Of a stretch of DNA of 64,000 nt, positions 1 through 10,793 are shown one piece after another. This DNA comes from Streptomyces sp. CB02366 (GTDB lineage Bacteria; Actinomycetota; Actinomycetes; Streptomycetales; Streptomycetaceae), in the NCBI RefSeq assembly GCF_001905905.1, contig NZ_LIVT01000001.1:975952-1039951 (forward strand). The letters run 5' to 3'. The translations under genes and the position numbers were made by a program. Below the pieces are notes generated by a model. The model did no database searches. It was given only the letters and a program-made list of their open reading frames with translations, and was not told the origin of the DNA. Positions within the stretch are counted from its first letter, which is position 1; each line of letters opens with the position of its first letter.

Positions 1-692
1 TCCACCCCCTTGCCGGGGCGGGTGGCGTCGGCGGCCCGGGTGGACTCCACGGGGTCCTCGTCGAGCTTGTCCGGCTCGCCCCGGGAGACGGCCGGCTGGG
101 GGACCGTGCCGGGGGCGGCCTCGGTGACCAGGCCCCGGTAGTAGTCCTGTTCGTCCATGCCGGGGTAGATCGCGTGCGGGCTGTCGACCATGCCTTCCTC
201 CAGGCCCGCGAGCAGCTCGTCCTTGGTGTAGATGAGGCTCTCGCGGGTGGTGTTGGCCAGCTCGAACTCGTTCGTCATCGTCAGCGCGCGGGTGGGGCAC
301 GCCTCGATGCACAGCCCGCACAGGATGCAGCGCGCGTAGTTGATCTGGTAGACGCGGCCGTAGCGCTCGCCCGGGGAGTAGCGCTCCTCCTCGGTGTTGT
401 CCGCGCCCTCCACGTAGATCGCGTCGGCGGGACAGGCCCAGGCGCACAGCTCGCAGCCGACGCACTTCTCCAGGCCGTCCGGGTGGCGGTTGAGCTGGTG
501 GCGGCCGTGGAAGCGGGGCGCCGTCACCTTCGGCGTCTCCGGATACTGCTCGGTGAGCCGCTTCTTGAACATGGCCTTGAAGGTCACGCCGAAGCCGGCC
601 ACGGGGTTCTGGAACTTCTCCCCCGATCCCTCCGCCCGGCCCGAGGACCCAGCGGCTCCCGATGAGCCCGTGAGCTCTGGTTTCTCAGACAC
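1..692 (-). CDS. nuoI: NADH-quinone oxidoreductase subunit I (partial, 3' end outside window)
   Basis: This is the 8Fe ferredoxin-like subunit of complex I, which carries electrons through clusters N6a and N6b in the peripheral arm towards NuoB. Two CxxCxxCxxxC motifs are visible, at about residues 77-87 and 122-132. The GTG start at 692 has a near-perfect AAAGGAGG ribosome site 7 nt upstream and overlaps the end of nuoH by 8 bp. The N-terminal 25 residues are rich in Gly, Ser and Ala, and the C-terminal tail is acidic. 230 codons are present; the stop lies just beyond the left edge. nuoJ-N should follow outside the window. Confidence 0.96.
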   Translation of the reverse strand, partial: MSEKPELTGSSGAAGSSGRAEGSGEKFQNPVAGFGVTFKAMFKKRLTEQYPETPKVTAPRFHGRHQLNRHPDGLEKCVGCELCAWACPADAIYVEGADNTEEERYSPGERYGRVYQINYARCILCGLCIEACPTRALTMTNEFELANTTRESLIYTKDELLAGLEEGMVDSPHAIYPGMDEQDYYRGLVTEAAPGTVPQPAVSRGEPDKLDEDPVESTRAADATRPGKGV

Positions 693-2088
693 CGCCGGCC
701 TCCTTTCCGTCACTCGCGTTTCCGTCACTCTGAGTATCCGGCCCACCACTGACAACGAGCTCCCGCTCGCGTCGCGGAGTGCGCCTGGGCACCGGCGGCA
801 GGGTCTGGCCGGGCAGCGGCGGCACCGGGAACCCGCCCGCCATCGGGTCGAAGGCGGGCTCCGGTCCGGCCGCCTCGGCCTCGGTCCGGTTCTTCCGGTC
901 GCGGAACATGTCGACGACGAAGGAGACCAGCAGGACCGCGATCACGGCCGCCCCGACGTACAGCACGATCCGGGAGAAGTCGTAGCCCTCGTTGCGCAGC
1001 GCGCGGACGGTGGCGACGAGCATCAGCCAGACCACGGAGACCGGGATGAGGACCTTCCAGCCGAGCTTCATCAGCTGGTCGTAGCGGACGCGCGGCAGGG
1101 TGCCGCGCAGCCAGATGAAGAAGAACAGCAGCAGCTGGACCTTGAGGACGAACCAGAGCATCGGCCACCAGCCCTGGTTCGCGCCCTCCCAGAAGGTGCT
1201 GACCGGGTAGGGGGCGCGCCAGCCGCCGAGGAAGAGGGTCACGGAGACCGCGGAGACGGTGACCATGTTGACGTACTCGGCGAGCATGAACATCGCGAAC
1301 TTGATCGAGGAGTACTCGGTGTTGAACCCGCCGACGAGGTCGCCCTCGGACTCCGGCATGTCGAACGGCGCGCGGTTCGTCTCCCCGACCATCGTGATGA
1401 TGTAGATGATGAAGGAGACCGGCAGCAGGACGACGAACCAGCGGTCCGCCTGCGCCTCCACGATCGCCGAGGTCGACATCGACCCGGAGTAGAGGAAGAC
1501 GGAGGCGAACGCGGCGCCCATCGCGATCTCGTAGCTGATCATCTGGGCGCAGGAGCGCAGACCGCCCAGGAGCGGGTACGTCGATCCGGAGGACCAGCCC
1601 GCCAGGACGAGTCCGTAGATGCCGACCGAGGCGACCGCGAGGATGTACAGCATCGCGATCGGCAGGTCGGTGAGCTGCATCGCCGTACGGTGGCCGAAGA
1701 TCGACACCTGGTTGTCGGCGGGGCCGAACGGGATGACCGCGATCGCCATGAACGCCGGGATCGCCGCGACGACCGGCGCCAGGACGTAGACGACCTTGTC
1801 GGCCCGCTTGACGATGAGGTCTTCCTTCAGCATCAGTTTGACGCCGTCGGCGAGCGACTGGAGCATCCCCCAGGGGCCGTTGCGGTTGGGGCCGATGCGC
1901 AGCTGCATCCAGGCGACGACCTTGCGCTCCCACACGATGGAGAACAGCACGGTCACCATCAGGAACGCGAAGCAGAAGACCGCCTTGACGACCACCAGCC
2001 ACCAGGGGTCGGTGCCGAACATCGAGAGATCCTCGGCGGCGAGGACGACGCCCTCGGGCGCCGTCGTGAGTGCGGCGAGGCCAGTCAC
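685..2088 (-). CDS. nuoH: NADH-quinone oxidoreductase subunit H
   Basis: Membrane subunit (467 aa) that joins the peripheral and membrane arms of complex I and forms part of the quinone chamber. About eight hydrophobic helices are visible. The conserved [10 protein letters not shown] loop and the [11 protein letters not shown](S)E signature of the NuoH/ND1 family are intact. A polar tail of about 60 residues, rich in Pro and Arg, extends past the last helix, longer than in E. coli NuoH. The GTG start at 2088 overlaps the nuoG stop by 4 bp (GTGA), so translation is probably coupled. Confidence 0.97.
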   Translation of the reverse strand: MTGLAALTTAPEGVVLAAEDLSMFGTDPWWLVVVKAVFCFAFLMVTVLFSIVWERKVVAWMQLRIGPNRNGPWGMLQSLADGVKLMLKEDLIVKRADKVVYVLAPVVAAIPAFMAIAVIPFGPADNQVSIFGHRTAMQLTDLPIAMLYILAVASVGIYGLVLAGWSSGSTYPLLGGLRSCAQMISYEIAMGAAFASVFLYSGSMSTSAIVEAQADRWFVVLLPVSFIIYIITMVGETNRAPFDMPESEGDLVGGFNTEYSSIKFAMFMLAEYVNMVTVSAVSVTLFLGGWRAPYPVSTFWEGANQGWWPMLWFVLKVQLLLFFFIWLRGTLPRVRYDQLMKLGWKVLIPVSVVWLMLVATVRALRNEGYDFSRIVLYVGAAVIAVLLVSFVVDMFRDRKNRTEAEAAGPEPAFDPMAGGFPVPPLPGQTLPPVPRRTPRRERELVVSGGPDTQSDGNASDGKEAGGV

Positions 2089-4595
2089 GCTCGTACCTCC
2101 GATGGTTCGACGGGAGCGCCGGGTGCGGCGGCCGGGCCGATCCGCACCAGGCCGCCCGGGTTCACGCCGGTGTCGGCGGGGATGCCGCGTCCCACCGAGT
2201 TCAGCGGCACCCAGACCACCCGGTCCGGCATGTCGGTGACGGCGAGGGGAAGTTCGACGGTCCCGGCCGGGCCGGTGACGGCGAGCGGGTCGCCGTCCTC
2301 GACGCCGGTCTCGGCGGCGGTGGCCGGCGACAGCCGGGCGACGGCCGCGTGCCGGGTCCCGGCGAGGGCGGTGTCGCCCTCCTGGAGCCGGCCGAGGTCG
2401 AGCAGCATGCGGTGGCCCGCGAGGACGGCCTCGCCGTCGCCGGGGCGGGGCAGCGGCCGGGCGCCCTCCCGCGGGTCGTCCGCGCGCCCGCCCTCCCAGC
2501 CGCCGAGCCGGTCCAGCTCGCGGCGGGCGGAGGCCAGGTCCGGCAGGGCGAAGTGCACGTCCATGGCGTCGGCCAGCATGTGCAGCACCCGCAGGTCGGT
2601 CGGGGCGAGCGTCCGGGTCATCTGCTCGGGCTTGAGCGCCGCCTCGAACATCCGGACCCGGCCTTCCCAGTTGAGGAAGGTGCCGGACTTCTCCGCGACG
2701 GCGGCGACCGGGAAGACCACGTCGGCGCGGGCGGTGACCGCGCTCGGCCGCAGCTCCAGGGAGACCAGGAAGCCGACCTCGTCCAGCGCCCGCAGGGCCC
2801 GGTCCGGGTCGGGCAGGTCCTCGACGCCGACCCCGGCGACGAGCAGCGCGCCCAGTTCGCCGGTGGCCGCGGCCTCGACGATCTGGCCGGTGTCGCGGCC
2901 GTGGCGGGAGGGCAGTTCGGCCAGCCGCCACAGCGCCGCGATCTCGTCGCGGGCGCGCGGGTCGGTGGCCGGACGGCCGCCGGGCAGCAGCGTGGGCAGG
3001 GCGCCCGCCTCGATCGCGCCCCGGTCGCCCGCCCGGCGCGGGATCCACACCAGGCGTGCGCCGGTGGCGGCGGCGGTGCGGATCGCGGCGGACAGGGCGC
3101 CGGGCACCCCGGCCAGCCGCTCGCCGACGATGATCAGGGAGTGCTCGGCACGCAGCGCCTCGGCCGCCGCGGCCCCTTCGGCCTCCAGGCCGACGCCGCC
3201 CGCGAGCGCGTCGAGCCATTCGGTCTCGGTGCCGGGTGCGGCCGGCAGCAGGGTGCCGCCCGCCTTCACCAGGCCCCGGGTGGCGTGCGAGGCGAGCGCG
3301 AAGGTCTTCTGGCCGCCCTTGCGGTGGGCCTTGCGCAGCCGGAGGAAGACGCCGGGGGCCTCCTCCTCGGACTCGAACCCGACGAGGAGGACCGCCGGGG
3401 CCTTCTCCAGCGCGGTGTACGTGACGCCCTCGCCGTCCAGGTCCAGACCGCGTCCGGCGACCCGGGCGGCCAGGAAGTCGGCCTCCTCCGCGCTGTGGAC
3501 GCGGGAGCGGAAGTCGATGTCGTTGGTGCCGAGGGCGACGCGGGCGAACTTGCTGTACGCGTAGGCGTCCTCGACGGTGAGCCGGCCGCCGGTCAGGACG
3601 CCGGTACGGCCGCGGGCGGCGAGGAGCCCGGCCGCGGCGGCTTCCAGCGCCTCGGGCCAGCTCGCCGGTTCCAGTACGCCCTCGGCGTTGCGGACGAGCG
3701 GGGTGGTGAGGCGGTCGCGCTGCTGGGCGTAGCGGAAGCCGAACCTCCCCTTGTCGCAGATCCACTCCTCGTTGACCTCGGGCTCGTTGGCCGCGAGGCG
3801 GCGGACGACCTTGCCGCGCCGGTGGTCGGTGCGGGTGGCGCAGCCGCCCGAGCACTGTTCGCACACCGAGGGGGTGGACACCAGGTCGAAGGGGCGGGAG
3901 CGGAACCGGTACGCCGCCGAGGTGAGCGCGCCGACCGGGCAGATCTGGATGGTGTTGCCGGAGAAGTACGACTGGAAGGGGTCGCCCTCGCCGGTGCCGA
4001 CCTGCTGGAGCGCGCCGCGCTCGATCAGCTCGATCATCGGGTCGCCCGCCACCTGGTTGGAGAACCGGGTGCAGCGGGCGCAGAGCACGCACCGCTCGCG
4101 GTCCAGGAGCACCTGGGTGGAGATCGGGACGGGCTTCTGGAAGGTCCGCTTCTTCCCCTCGAACCGGGAGTCGGCGTCGCCGTGCGACATCGCCTGGTTC
4201 TGGAGCGGGCACTCGCCGCCCTTGTCGCAGACGGGGCAGTCCAGCGGGTGGTTGATCAGCAGCAGCTCCATCACCCCCTTCTGCGCCTTCTCGGCGACGG
4301 GAGAGGTGATCTGCGACTTGACGACCATGCCGTCGGTGCAGGTGATGGTGCAGGAGGCCATCGGCTTGCGCTGGCCCTCGACCTCGACGATGCACTGGCG
4401 GCAGGCGCCGGCGGGGTCGAGGAGCGGGTGGTCGCAGAAGCGCGGGATCTCGATGCCGAGGAGTTCGGCGGCGCGGATGACCAGGGTCCCCTTGGGGACG
4501 CTGATCTCGATGCCGTCGATGGTCAGCGTGACGAGGTCCTCGGGCGGGATGGCCGCCTCGCCGCCCCCGGAGGGCGCACTCGTGGTGACTGTCAT
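2085..4595 (-). CDS. nuoG: NADH-quinone oxidoreductase subunit G
   Basis: The 836-residue iron-sulfur subunit of the complex I electron-input module. The N-terminal [2Fe-2S] ferredoxin domain has Cys at about 54, 65 and 68 and is followed by further Cys-rich [4Fe-4S] motifs ([26 protein letters not shown]). The large C-terminal part is a molybdopterin-oxidoreductase-like fold that no longer holds molybdenum in this family. The ATG at 4595 overlaps the nuoF stop by 4 bp. Confidence 0.97.
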   Translation of the reverse strand: MTVTTSAPSGGGEAAIPPEDLVTLTIDGIEISVPKGTLVIRAAELLGIEIPRFCDHPLLDPAGACRQCIVEVEGQRKPMASCTITCTDGMVVKSQITSPVAEKAQKGVMELLLINHPLDCPVCDKGGECPLQNQAMSHGDADSRFEGKKRTFQKPVPISTQVLLDRERCVLCARCTRFSNQVAGDPMIELIERGALQQVGTGEGDPFQSYFSGNTIQICPVGALTSAAYRFRSRPFDLVSTPSVCEQCSGGCATRTDHRRGKVVRRLAANEPEVNEEWICDKGRFGFRYAQQRDRLTTPLVRNAEGVLEPASWPEALEAAAAGLLAARGRTGVLTGGRLTVEDAYAYSKFARVALGTNDIDFRSRVHSAEEADFLAARVAGRGLDLDGEGVTYTALEKAPAVLLVGFESEEEAPGVFLRLRKAHRKGGQKTFALASHATRGLVKAGGTLLPAAPGTETEWLDALAGGVGLEAEGAAAAEALRAEHSLIIVGERLAGVPGALSAAIRTAAATGARLVWIPRRAGDRGAIEAGALPTLLPGGRPATDPRARDEIAALWRLAELPSRHGRDTGQIVEAAATGELGALLVAGVGVEDLPDPDRALRALDEVGFLVSLELRPSAVTARADVVFPVAAVAEKSGTFLNWEGRVRMFEAALKPEQMTRTLAPTDLRVLHMLADAMDVHFALPDLASARRELDRLGGWEGGRADDPREGARPLPRPGDGEAVLAGHRMLLDLGRLQEGDTALAGTRHAAVARLSPATAAETGVEDGDPLAVTGPAGTVELPLAVTDMPDRVVWVPLNSVGRGIPADTGVNPGGLVRIGPAAAPGAPVEPSEVRA

Positions 4596-5968
4596 GCGTT
4601 CACCCCCCGGTGAGCGTTCTTGCCGTCGGTGTTCTTGTCGTCGGCCCAGGCCGTGGACCGGGCGGGGTCGAAGGGGCAGCCCTTGCCGGTGATGTGCTGC
4701 TCGTACTCCTCGCGGAAGTACTTCAGCGAGGAGAAGATCGGCGAGGCCGCGCCGTCGCCGAGCGCGCAGAACGACTTGCCGTTGATGTTGTCGGCGATGT
4801 CGTTGAGCTTGTCGAGGTCGGCCGTCTCGCCCTTGCCGGCCTCGATGTCGCGGAGCAGCTGGACGAGCCAGTAGGTGCCTTCGCGGCAGGGTGTGCACTT
4901 GCCGCAGGACTCGTGGGCGTAGAACTCGGTCCAGCGGGTGACGGCCCGCACGACGCAGGTCGTCTCGTCGAAGCACTGGAGCGCCTTGGTGCCGAGCATG
5001 GAACCGGCGGCTCCGACGCCCTCGTAGTCGAGGGGGACGTCGAGGTGCTCCTCGGTGAACATCGGGGTGGAGGAGCCGCCCGGGGTCCAGAACTTGAGCC
5101 GGTGGCCGGCCCGCATGCCGCCGCTCATGTCGAGGAGCTGGCGGAGCGTGATGCCGAGCGGGGCCTCGTACTGGCCGGGACTGGTGACGTGGCCGCTGAG
5201 CGAGTAGAGCGTGAAGCCCGGGGACTTCTCGCTGCCCATCGACTTGAACCAGTCCTTGCCCCGGTTGAGGATCGCGGGAACCGAGGCGATGGACTCGACG
5301 TTGTTCACCACGGTGGGGCAGGCGTACAGACCGGCGACCGCGGGGAAGGGGGGCCGCAGCCGGGGCTGGCCGCGCCGTCCTTCGAGGGAGTCGAGCAGCG
5401 CGGTTTCCTCACCGCAGATGTACGCACCGGCGCCGGCGTGCACCGTGAGTTCCAGATCGAGTCCCGAACCGAGGATGTCCTTCCCCAGGTAGCCCGCCTC
5501 GTACGCCTCCCGGACCGCCTCGTGCAGCCGTCGCAGCACGGGGACGACCTCACCGCGGAGGTAGATGAACGCGTGCGACGAGCGGATCGCGTAGCAGGCG
5601 ATCACGATGCCCTCGATGAGGCTGTGCGGGTTGGCGAAGAGGAGCGGGATGTCCTTGCAGGTGCCCGGCTCCGACTCGTCGGCGTTGACGACGAGGTAGT
5701 GCGGCTTGCCGTCGCCCTGGGGGATGAACTGCCACTTCATCCCGGTGGGGAAGCCGGCGCCGCCTCGTCCGCGCAGACCGGAGTCCTTGACGTACGCGAT
5801 GAGTTCGTCGGGGTCCATGGCGAGCGCCTTGCGCAGGCCCTCGTACCCCTCGTGGCGGCGGTAGGTCTCCAGGGTCCAGGACTCGGGCTGGTCCCAGAAG
5901 GCGGAGAGGACGGGGGCGAGCAGTTTCTCGGGGCTCGTCCCGTTGTGGATCTCGGCGGCCAAGGTCAT
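4592..5968 (-). CDS. nuoF: NADH-quinone oxidoreductase subunit F
   Basis: NADH- and FMN-binding subunit (458 aa) where electrons enter complex I. The FMN/NADH loop [10 protein letters not shown] lies at residues 67-76, and the [4Fe-4S] motif SCGKCTPC has Cys at about 355, 358 and 361, with a later Cys in the FCALGDGA segment. The ATG at 5968 shares bases with the nuoE stop. A GTG one codon upstream (5971) is an equally possible start. A purine-rich GGAGGGGGAG stretch precedes both. Confidence 0.97.
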   Translation of the reverse strand: MTLAAEIHNGTSPEKLLAPVLSAFWDQPESWTLETYRRHEGYEGLRKALAMDPDELIAYVKDSGLRGRGGAGFPTGMKWQFIPQGDGKPHYLVVNADESEPGTCKDIPLLFANPHSLIEGIVIACYAIRSSHAFIYLRGEVVPVLRRLHEAVREAYEAGYLGKDILGSGLDLELTVHAGAGAYICGEETALLDSLEGRRGQPRLRPPFPAVAGLYACPTVVNNVESIASVPAILNRGKDWFKSMGSEKSPGFTLYSLSGHVTSPGQYEAPLGITLRQLLDMSGGMRAGHRLKFWTPGGSSTPMFTEEHLDVPLDYEGVGAAGSMLGTKALQCFDETTCVVRAVTRWTEFYAHESCGKCTPCREGTYWLVQLLRDIEAGKGETADLDKLNDIADNINGKSFCALGDGAASPIFSSLKYFREEYEQHITGKGCPFDPARSTAWADDKNTDGKNAHRGVNA

Positions 5969-6825
5969 CACTCCCCCTCCTCGGCTGCGGGCCCGGCCGG
6001 GTGCTCCGGGTCGGAGGCCGAGGTCTGCTGCGGTGCGTCGTGCGAGCTGAGGTGCTCGGACGGCGAAGGGTCGTGCGGCGGGGCGCTCTGGGGCTGCCCG
6101 GCGCGCGGGGAGACGACGCGCGCCTTCGGCAGCGCCTCGCCCTTGGCGAGTTTGAGCCCGACGAGGGAGGCGGGTCCCGCGCCGCCGGTCGCCTCGACGG
6201 CGCCGGGGCGTTCGTCGGGGAAGCCGGCCAGGATGCGGGCGGTCTCCTTGTAGGAGCAGATCGGCGCGCCCCGGGTGGGTTCGACGGTGCGTCCGGCGAT
6301 CAGGTCGTCGACGAGCCGCGTGGCGCTCTCGGGCGTCTGGTTGTCGAAGAACTCCCAGTTGACCATCACGACGGGCGCGAAGTCGCAGGCGGCGTTGCAC
6401 TCGATGTGTTCGAGGGTGACCTTGCCGTCCTCGGTGGTCTCGTTGTTGCCGACCCCGAGGTGCTCCTTGAGCGTGTCGAAGATGGCGTCGCCGCCCATGA
6501 CCGCGCAGAGCGTGTTGGTGCAGACGCCGACCTGGTAGTCGCCGCTCGGCCTGCGCCGGTACATGGAGTAGAAGGTGGCGACGGCGGTGACCTCGGCGGT
6601 GGTGAGGTCGAGCGTCTCGGCGCAGAAGGCGATGCCCGTGCGGGAGACGTACCCCTCCTCGGACTGCACGAGGTGCAGCAGCGGCAGGAGGGCGGAGCGG
6701 CTGCCGGGGTAGCGGGCCAGCACCTCCTTCGCGTCCGCGTCGAGCCGGGCGCGCACCTCGGCCGGGTAGGGGGCGGCGGGGAGCTGCGGCATCCCCAGAC
6801 TGACGTCTTGGCGTGAGGTGGTCAC
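5968..6825 (-). CDS. nuoE: NADH-quinone oxidoreductase subunit E
   Basis: Thioredoxin-fold [2Fe-2S] subunit (N1a cluster) of the NADH dehydrogenase module. The cluster ligands are C102, C107, C143 and C147 (CTNTLC and CNAAC). At 285 residues it is much longer than E. coli NuoE; the extra length is a low-complexity Pro/Ser/Glu-rich C-terminal tail of about 70 residues. The GTG start at 6825 overlaps the nuoD stop by 4 bp. Confidence 0.96.
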   Translation of the reverse strand: MTTSRQDVSLGMPQLPAAPYPAEVRARLDADAKEVLARYPGSRSALLPLLHLVQSEEGYVSRTGIAFCAETLDLTTAEVTAVATFYSMYRRRPSGDYQVGVCTNTLCAVMGGDAIFDTLKEHLGVGNNETTEDGKVTLEHIECNAACDFAPVVMVNWEFFDNQTPESATRLVDDLIAGRTVEPTRGAPICSYKETARILAGFPDERPGAVEATGGAGPASLVGLKLAKGEALPKARVVSPRAGQPQSAPPHDPSPSEHLSSHDAPQQTSASDPEHPAGPAAEEGE

Positions 6826-8144
6826 CGGTCGACGCCTCCCATCACGGGGTCGATGGACGCGACGGCGACGATGACGTCGGCGACCTGGCCGCCTTCGCAC
6901 ATCGCCGCCATGGCCTGCAGGTTGGTGAACGACGGGTCGCGGAAGTGGACCCGGTAGGGGCGGGTGCCGCCGTCGGAGACGACGTGCACGCCGAGTTCGC
7001 CCTTGGGGGACTCGACGGCGGTGTAGGTCTGGCCGGGCGGGACCCGGAAGCCCTCGGTCACCAGCTTGAAGTGGTGGATCAGGGCCTCCATGGAGGTGCC
7101 CATGATCTTCCGGATGTGGTCGAGCGAGTTGCCGAGTCCGTCCGGGCCGAGGGCGAGCTGGGCGGGCCAGGCGATCTTCTTGTCGGCGACCATGACCGGC
7201 CCCGGCTCCAGGCGCTCGATGCACTGCTCGATGATCCGCAGCGACTGGCGCATCTCCTCCAGGCGGATGAGGAAGCGCCCGTAGGAGTCGCAGGTGTCGG
7301 CGGTCGGGACGTCGAAGTCGTACGTCTCGTAGCCGCAGTACGGGTCGGTCTTGCGCAGGTCGTGCGGGAGTCCGGCGGAGCGCAGCACGGGGCCGGTGGC
7401 GCCGAGCGCCATGCAGCCGGCGAGGTCGAGGTAGCCGACGTCCTGCATGCGGGCCTTGAAGATGGGGTTGCCGGTGGCGAGCTTGTCGTACTCCGGCAGG
7501 TTCTTCTTCATGGTCTTCACGAACTCGCGCAGCTGGTCGACCGCGCCCGGGGGCAGGTCCTGGGCGAGGCCGCCGGGGCGGACGAACGCGTGGTTCATGC
7601 GCAGTCCGGTGATCAGCTCGAAGAGGTCGAGAACCAGTTCACGATCGCGGAAGCCGTAGATCATGATCGTGGTCGCGCCCAGCTCCATGCCGCCGGTGGC
7701 GATGCAGACCAGGTGCGAGGAGAGCCGGTTGAGCTCCATCAGCAGGACGCGCAGGACGGTGGCCCGGTCGGGGATCTGGTCCTCGATGCCGAGGAGCTTC
7801 TCGACGCCCAGGCAGTACGCCGTCTCGTTGAAGAACGGCGTCAGGTAGTCCATGCGCGTGACGAAGGTGGTGCCCTGCGTCCAGCTGCGGAATTCGAGGT
7901 TCTTCTCGATGCCGGTGTGGAGGTAGCCGATGCCGCAGCGGGCCTCGGTGACGGTCTCGCCGTCGATCTCCAGGATGAGGCGGAGCACGCCGTGCGTGGA
8001 CGGGTGCTGGGGGCCCATGTTGACGATGATGCGTTCGTCGTCGGACTTCACCGCGGACTCGACGACCTCGTCCCAGTCGCCGCCGGTGACCGTGTAGACG
8101 GTCCCTTCGGTCGTGGCACGGGGTGTTGCATGGGGAGTGGTCAT
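6822..8144 (-). CDS. nuoD: NADH-quinone oxidoreductase subunit D
   Basis: The 49-kDa-type subunit (440 aa), descended from the NiFe-hydrogenase large subunit, which forms the quinone-binding pocket together with NuoB and NuoH. The family signature [10 protein letters not shown] is at residues 43-52, and the quinone-site His is in it. The ATG at 8144 overlaps the last base of the nuoC stop (TGATG). Confidence 0.97.
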   Translation of the reverse strand: MTTPHATPRATTEGTVYTVTGGDWDEVVESAVKSDDERIIVNMGPQHPSTHGVLRLILEIDGETVTEARCGIGYLHTGIEKNLEFRSWTQGTTFVTRMDYLTPFFNETAYCLGVEKLLGIEDQIPDRATVLRVLLMELNRLSSHLVCIATGGMELGATTIMIYGFRDRELVLDLFELITGLRMNHAFVRPGGLAQDLPPGAVDQLREFVKTMKKNLPEYDKLATGNPIFKARMQDVGYLDLAGCMALGATGPVLRSAGLPHDLRKTDPYCGYETYDFDVPTADTCDSYGRFLIRLEEMRQSLRIIEQCIERLEPGPVMVADKKIAWPAQLALGPDGLGNSLDHIRKIMGTSMEALIHHFKLVTEGFRVPPGQTYTAVESPKGELGVHVVSDGGTRPYRVHFRDPSFTNLQAMAAMCEGGQVADVIVAVASIDPVMGGVDR

Positions 8145-8866
8145 CAGGAGTACGACCTCCGCTGGTCCGGAGCCGGGATCTGGGCGCCCTTGTACTCGAC
8201 GGCGATGCCGCCGAGCGGGTAGTCCTTGCGCTGCGGGAAGCCCTGCCAGTCGTCCGGCATCATGATCCGGGTGAGGGCCGGGTGCCCGTCGAAGACGAGC
8301 CCGAAGAAGTCGTACGCCTCGCGCTCGTGCCAGTCGTTGGTCGGGTAGACCGCGACGAGCGACGGGATGTGCGGGTCGCTGTCCGGGGCGGAGACCTCCA
8401 GCCGGATGATCCGGCCGTGGGTGAGCGAGCGCAGGTGGTAGACGGCGTGCAGCTCGCGGCCCTTGTCGCCGGGGAAGTGGACGCCGCTGACGCCCGTGCA
8501 GAGTTCGAAGCGCAGGGCGGGGTCGTCGCGCAGGGTGCGGGCGACCTGGACCAGGTGCTCGCGCGCGATGTGGAAGGTCAGCTCGTCGCGGTCGACGACG
8601 GTCTTCTCGATGGCGTTCTCGGGGAGGAGGTCCTGTTCCTCCAGGGCTCCTTCGAGTTCGTCGGCCACCTCGTCGAACCAGCCGCCGTACGGCCGCGAGG
8701 CGGCTCTCGGCAGGGTGATGGTGCGGATGAGACCGCCGTAGCCGGAGGTGTCGCCGCCGTTGTTCGCGCCGAACATGCCCTTGCGGACGCGGATGACCTC
8801 GCCGCCGGTGTCGCGCGGGGCGGGTACGGCGTTGTTCTCGCCGTTGGCGTCGGTGTTCTCGGTCAC
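8144..8866 (-). CDS. nuoC: NADH-quinone oxidoreductase subunit C
   Basis: The 30-kDa-type subunit (240 aa) of the complex I connecting module. The conserved segment containing [10 protein letters not shown] and the RIMMPDDW motif lies in the C-terminal half. The first 40 residues are a polar, Gly/Asn-rich extension. The GTG at 8866 overlaps the nuoB stop by 4 bp. C and D are separate genes here, unlike the nuoCD fusion of E. coli. Confidence 0.96.
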   Translation of the reverse strand: MTENTDANGENNAVPAPRDTGGEVIRVRKGMFGANNGGDTSGYGGLIRTITLPRAASRPYGGWFDEVADELEGALEEQDLLPENAIEKTVVDRDELTFHIAREHLVQVARTLRDDPALRFELCTGVSGVHFPGDKGRELHAVYHLRSLTHGRIIRLEVSAPDSDPHIPSLVAVYPTNDWHEREAYDFFGLVFDGHPALTRIMMPDDWQGFPQRKDYPLGGIAVEYKGAQIPAPDQRRSYS

Positions 8867-9417
8867 CGGAGCAGCCCCTTCATCTCGATCAGGGGCAGTG
8901 CCTTGAGGGCCGCTTCCTCCGCCTCGCGGGCGGCCTCCTCCGCGTTGACCCCGAGCTTGGTGCCCTGGATCTTCTGGTGGAGCTTGAGGATGGCGTCCAT
9001 CAGCATCTCGGGACGTGGCGGACAACCCGGCAAATAGATATCGACCGGAACAATGTGATCAACACCCTGCACAATGGCGTAATTGTTGAACATACCGCCC
9101 GATGACGCGCAAACCCCCATGGAGATGACCCACTTGGGATTCGGCATCTGGTCGTAGACCTGCCGGAGGACGGGCGCCATCTTCTGGCTCACCCGCCCCG
9201 CGACGATCATCAGGTCGGCCTGGCGCGGCGATCCGCGGAAGACCTCCATCCCGAACCGGGCGAGGTCGTAGCGGCCGGCGCCGGTCGTCATCATCTCGAT
9301 GGCGCAGCAGGCCAGTCCGAACGTGGCCGGGAAGACGGAGGACTTCCGCACCCAGCCCGCGGCCTGCTCGACCGTGGTCAGAACGAAGCCGCTCGGCAGT
9401 TTCTCTTCGAGTCCCAT
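8863..9417 (-). CDS. nuoB: NADH-quinone oxidoreductase subunit B
   Basis: Carries cluster N2, the last iron-sulfur centre before quinone. The four ligands are visible as adjacent C37-C38, C103 and C132 (ACCAIE, GVCAS, LPGCPP). The protein is 184 aa, normal for the family. It starts 18 bp after the nuoA stop. Confidence 0.97.
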   Translation of the reverse strand: MGLEEKLPSGFVLTTVEQAAGWVRKSSVFPATFGLACCAIEMMTTGAGRYDLARFGMEVFRGSPRQADLMIVAGRVSQKMAPVLRQVYDQMPNPKWVISMGVCASSGGMFNNYAIVQGVDHIVPVDIYLPGCPPRPEMLMDAILKLHQKIQGTKLGVNAEEAAREAEEAALKALPLIEMKGLLR

Positions 9418-9435
9418 GGTGTGCCCCTCAGCCCC

Positions 9436-9795
9436 TCAGTCCCATTCCAGGCCGCCGCGACGCCATACGTACGCGTAGGCGACGAAGACGGTGAGCACGA
9501 AGAGCAGCATCTCCACGAGCCCGAAGATCCCCAGGGCGTCGAACGAGACCGCCCAGGGATAGAGGAAGACGATCTCGATGTCGAAGACGATGAAAAGCAT
9601 CGCCGTCAGGTAGTACTTGATCGGAAAGCGGCCGCCTCCGGCGGGAGTCGGGGTGGGTTCGATGCCGCACTCGTACGCTTCGAGCTTTGCCCGGTTGTAC
9701 CGCTTGGGGCCGATAAGCGTGGCCATGACCACGGAGAAGATCGCAAACCCTGCCCCGAGGGCGCCGAGCACGAGGATGGGCGCGTAGGCATTCAC
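9436..9795 (-). CDS. nuoA: NADH-quinone oxidoreductase subunit A
   Basis: Small membrane subunit (119 aa) with three hydrophobic helices. The loop after helix 1 has the conserved YECGIEP motif, and helix 2 has the FDIEIVFLYPW signature. The GTG start at 9795 is preceded by GGAAGGAGCGAGG, a good ribosome site. It is the first gene of the nuo operon and lies about 80 bp downstream of a Rex-type operator. Confidence 0.96.
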   Translation of the reverse strand: MNAYAPILVLGALGAGFAIFSVVMATLIGPKRYNRAKLEAYECGIEPTPTPAGGGRFPIKYYLTAMLFIVFDIEIVFLYPWAVSFDALGIFGLVEMLLFVLTVFVAYAYVWRRGGLEWD

Positions 9796-9862
9796 GCTCC
9801 TCGCTCCTTCCAGTCGTCCTTGACCTGTGGACCGCATCGGGCGACCGGCTCGCCGCCTCACC

Positions 9863-9892
9863 AAGATCGTGCACATGTGAGGCAGTTCACAA
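9863..9892 (-). promoter_or_regulatory. nuo promoter with Rex-type redox operator
   Basis: Read on the minus strand, TTGTGAACTGCCTCACAT (9875-9892) matches the Streptomyces Rex operator TGTGAAC-N3-TTCACA at all but one position of the 16-bp core (9876-9891). TTGTGA could also serve as the -35 hexamer, with GATCTT 18 bp downstream as the -10, so bound Rex would block polymerase. Rex is the NADH/NAD+ sensor that controls respiratory genes in S. coelicolor. The site is seen directly; occupancy is inferred. Confidence 0.7.
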
Positions 9893-10300
9893 GCCCGACT
9901 GCCCCGCATCCTATGCCTGGCCGCCTGTGATCTGCGACACGGGGTGAGGTAACGACTTTGTGATCTCCACCACCTGACGAAGGATCATGAAGTCGTATGA
10001 GCGGTGATCTTCGTACGCGAAGCGGCCGAGTGATCACGAGAGGTGACATTCGACGGTGTTACCGCTGGTCAAAGACGTGGTGCGCTATCAATGGACGGCC
10101 CCTACAAGCAAATTGGCGATGGATACCCTCGGGGTGATAAGGGGACCGCTCACCCCTCGCGCGCACGCGAGCGAGGGGCGTCGGGGGCCGATGGGGACAT
10201 GTGCCCGCATTCACGAAGTTCCGGGGCGGTGCCTCGCGGGGCCCGGGCGGGCGCTTCGAAGAAGTACGGGCCAGTACGTCACGAACACCGGGATGCTCGG

Positions 10301-10435
10301 CTCACGGACGGTTCGGTCGCGCGGTTCACAGGCGGCCCGGTCGCGCGGTGCACGGCCGGCCCGGTCGCGCTTCACCGGTCATCCGGTCGCGCGCTTCACG
10401 GGCGGTCAGGCGGCGCTCCTCACGGACGGTTGGGC
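10301..10435. repeat. Degenerate 24-bp tandem repeat, about 5.5 copies
   Basis: Successive units begin at 10301, 10325, 10349, 10371, 10395 and 10420. Each has the form (T/C)TCACnGnCGGncCGGTCGCGCG. Copies 1-4 are the most alike. The period is a multiple of three, so one plus-strand frame reads a repeating FTGGPVAR-like peptide, but no gene is supported. Confidence 0.7.
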
Positions 10436-10639
10436 CGGCGCCGACCACCCCTCCACCGTCGGCCGCCCCCGCCGACGGACGGGCCGGGGTCGCGACGCGG
10501 GCCGCACCGGCGCGGGTTGCCCGCACCCACCGACCTGTGCTGTGACCTGCACCACTCGTCATCGCCCTGCGGGAAAGCGGGCTTGGCCATCGGTCTGAAC
10601 GAGTGGTAGGCGAGGGGCAATTCGGGCGTATTGCCGAAA

Positions 10640-10655
10640 GGCGGTGATCACCGCC
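10640..10655. promoter_or_regulatory. Perfect 16-bp palindrome, possible operator
   Basis: GGCGGTGATCACCGCC is exactly self-complementary. It lies 138 bp upstream of the NlpC/P60 gene start, where a dimeric repressor or activator could bind. No regulator is identified. Confidence 0.4.
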
Positions 10656-10793
10656 CTGATCGAGCTTGCCCGATTTGCCCGTTACGGCGTCAATAAAGCC
10701 GTACGGAAAGCGGATTCGAGGATTCCGAACGTAACTGTGTCGCAACACACGTTTCTTGATGGGACCCCTACAGCCCTGATAGCGCTAGTACTC

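Larger units (their letters stand above)
9893..10793. other. Long intergenic region between nuoA and the NlpC/P60 gene
   Basis: About 900 bp without a credible gene. Open frames here have poor third-position GC bias or simple repeat composition. It contains a degenerate 24-bp tandem repeat (10301-10435), a perfect 16-bp palindrome (10640-10655) and a dyad TACGGC/GCCGTA around 10683-10705. The last 100 bp are unusually AT-rich for this genome and probably hold the promoter of the downstream hydrolase. Confidence 0.6.

Noticed and set aside
490-3564. Long plus-strand open frames across nuoG/nuoH
   Set aside because: Shadow frames of strongly conserved nuo genes; no recognisable protein.
10043-10609. 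A 188-codon plus-strand frame with FTGGPVAR-like repeats
   Set aside because: The repeats come from the 24-bp DNA repeat; codon bias is wrong and there is no ribosome site.
10600-10793. Possible ydaO (cyclic-di-AMP) riboswitch before the NlpC/P60 gene
   Set aside because: The class is common before such genes in actinobacteria, but its conserved core (for example the CCGAAUCCG segment) is not present.
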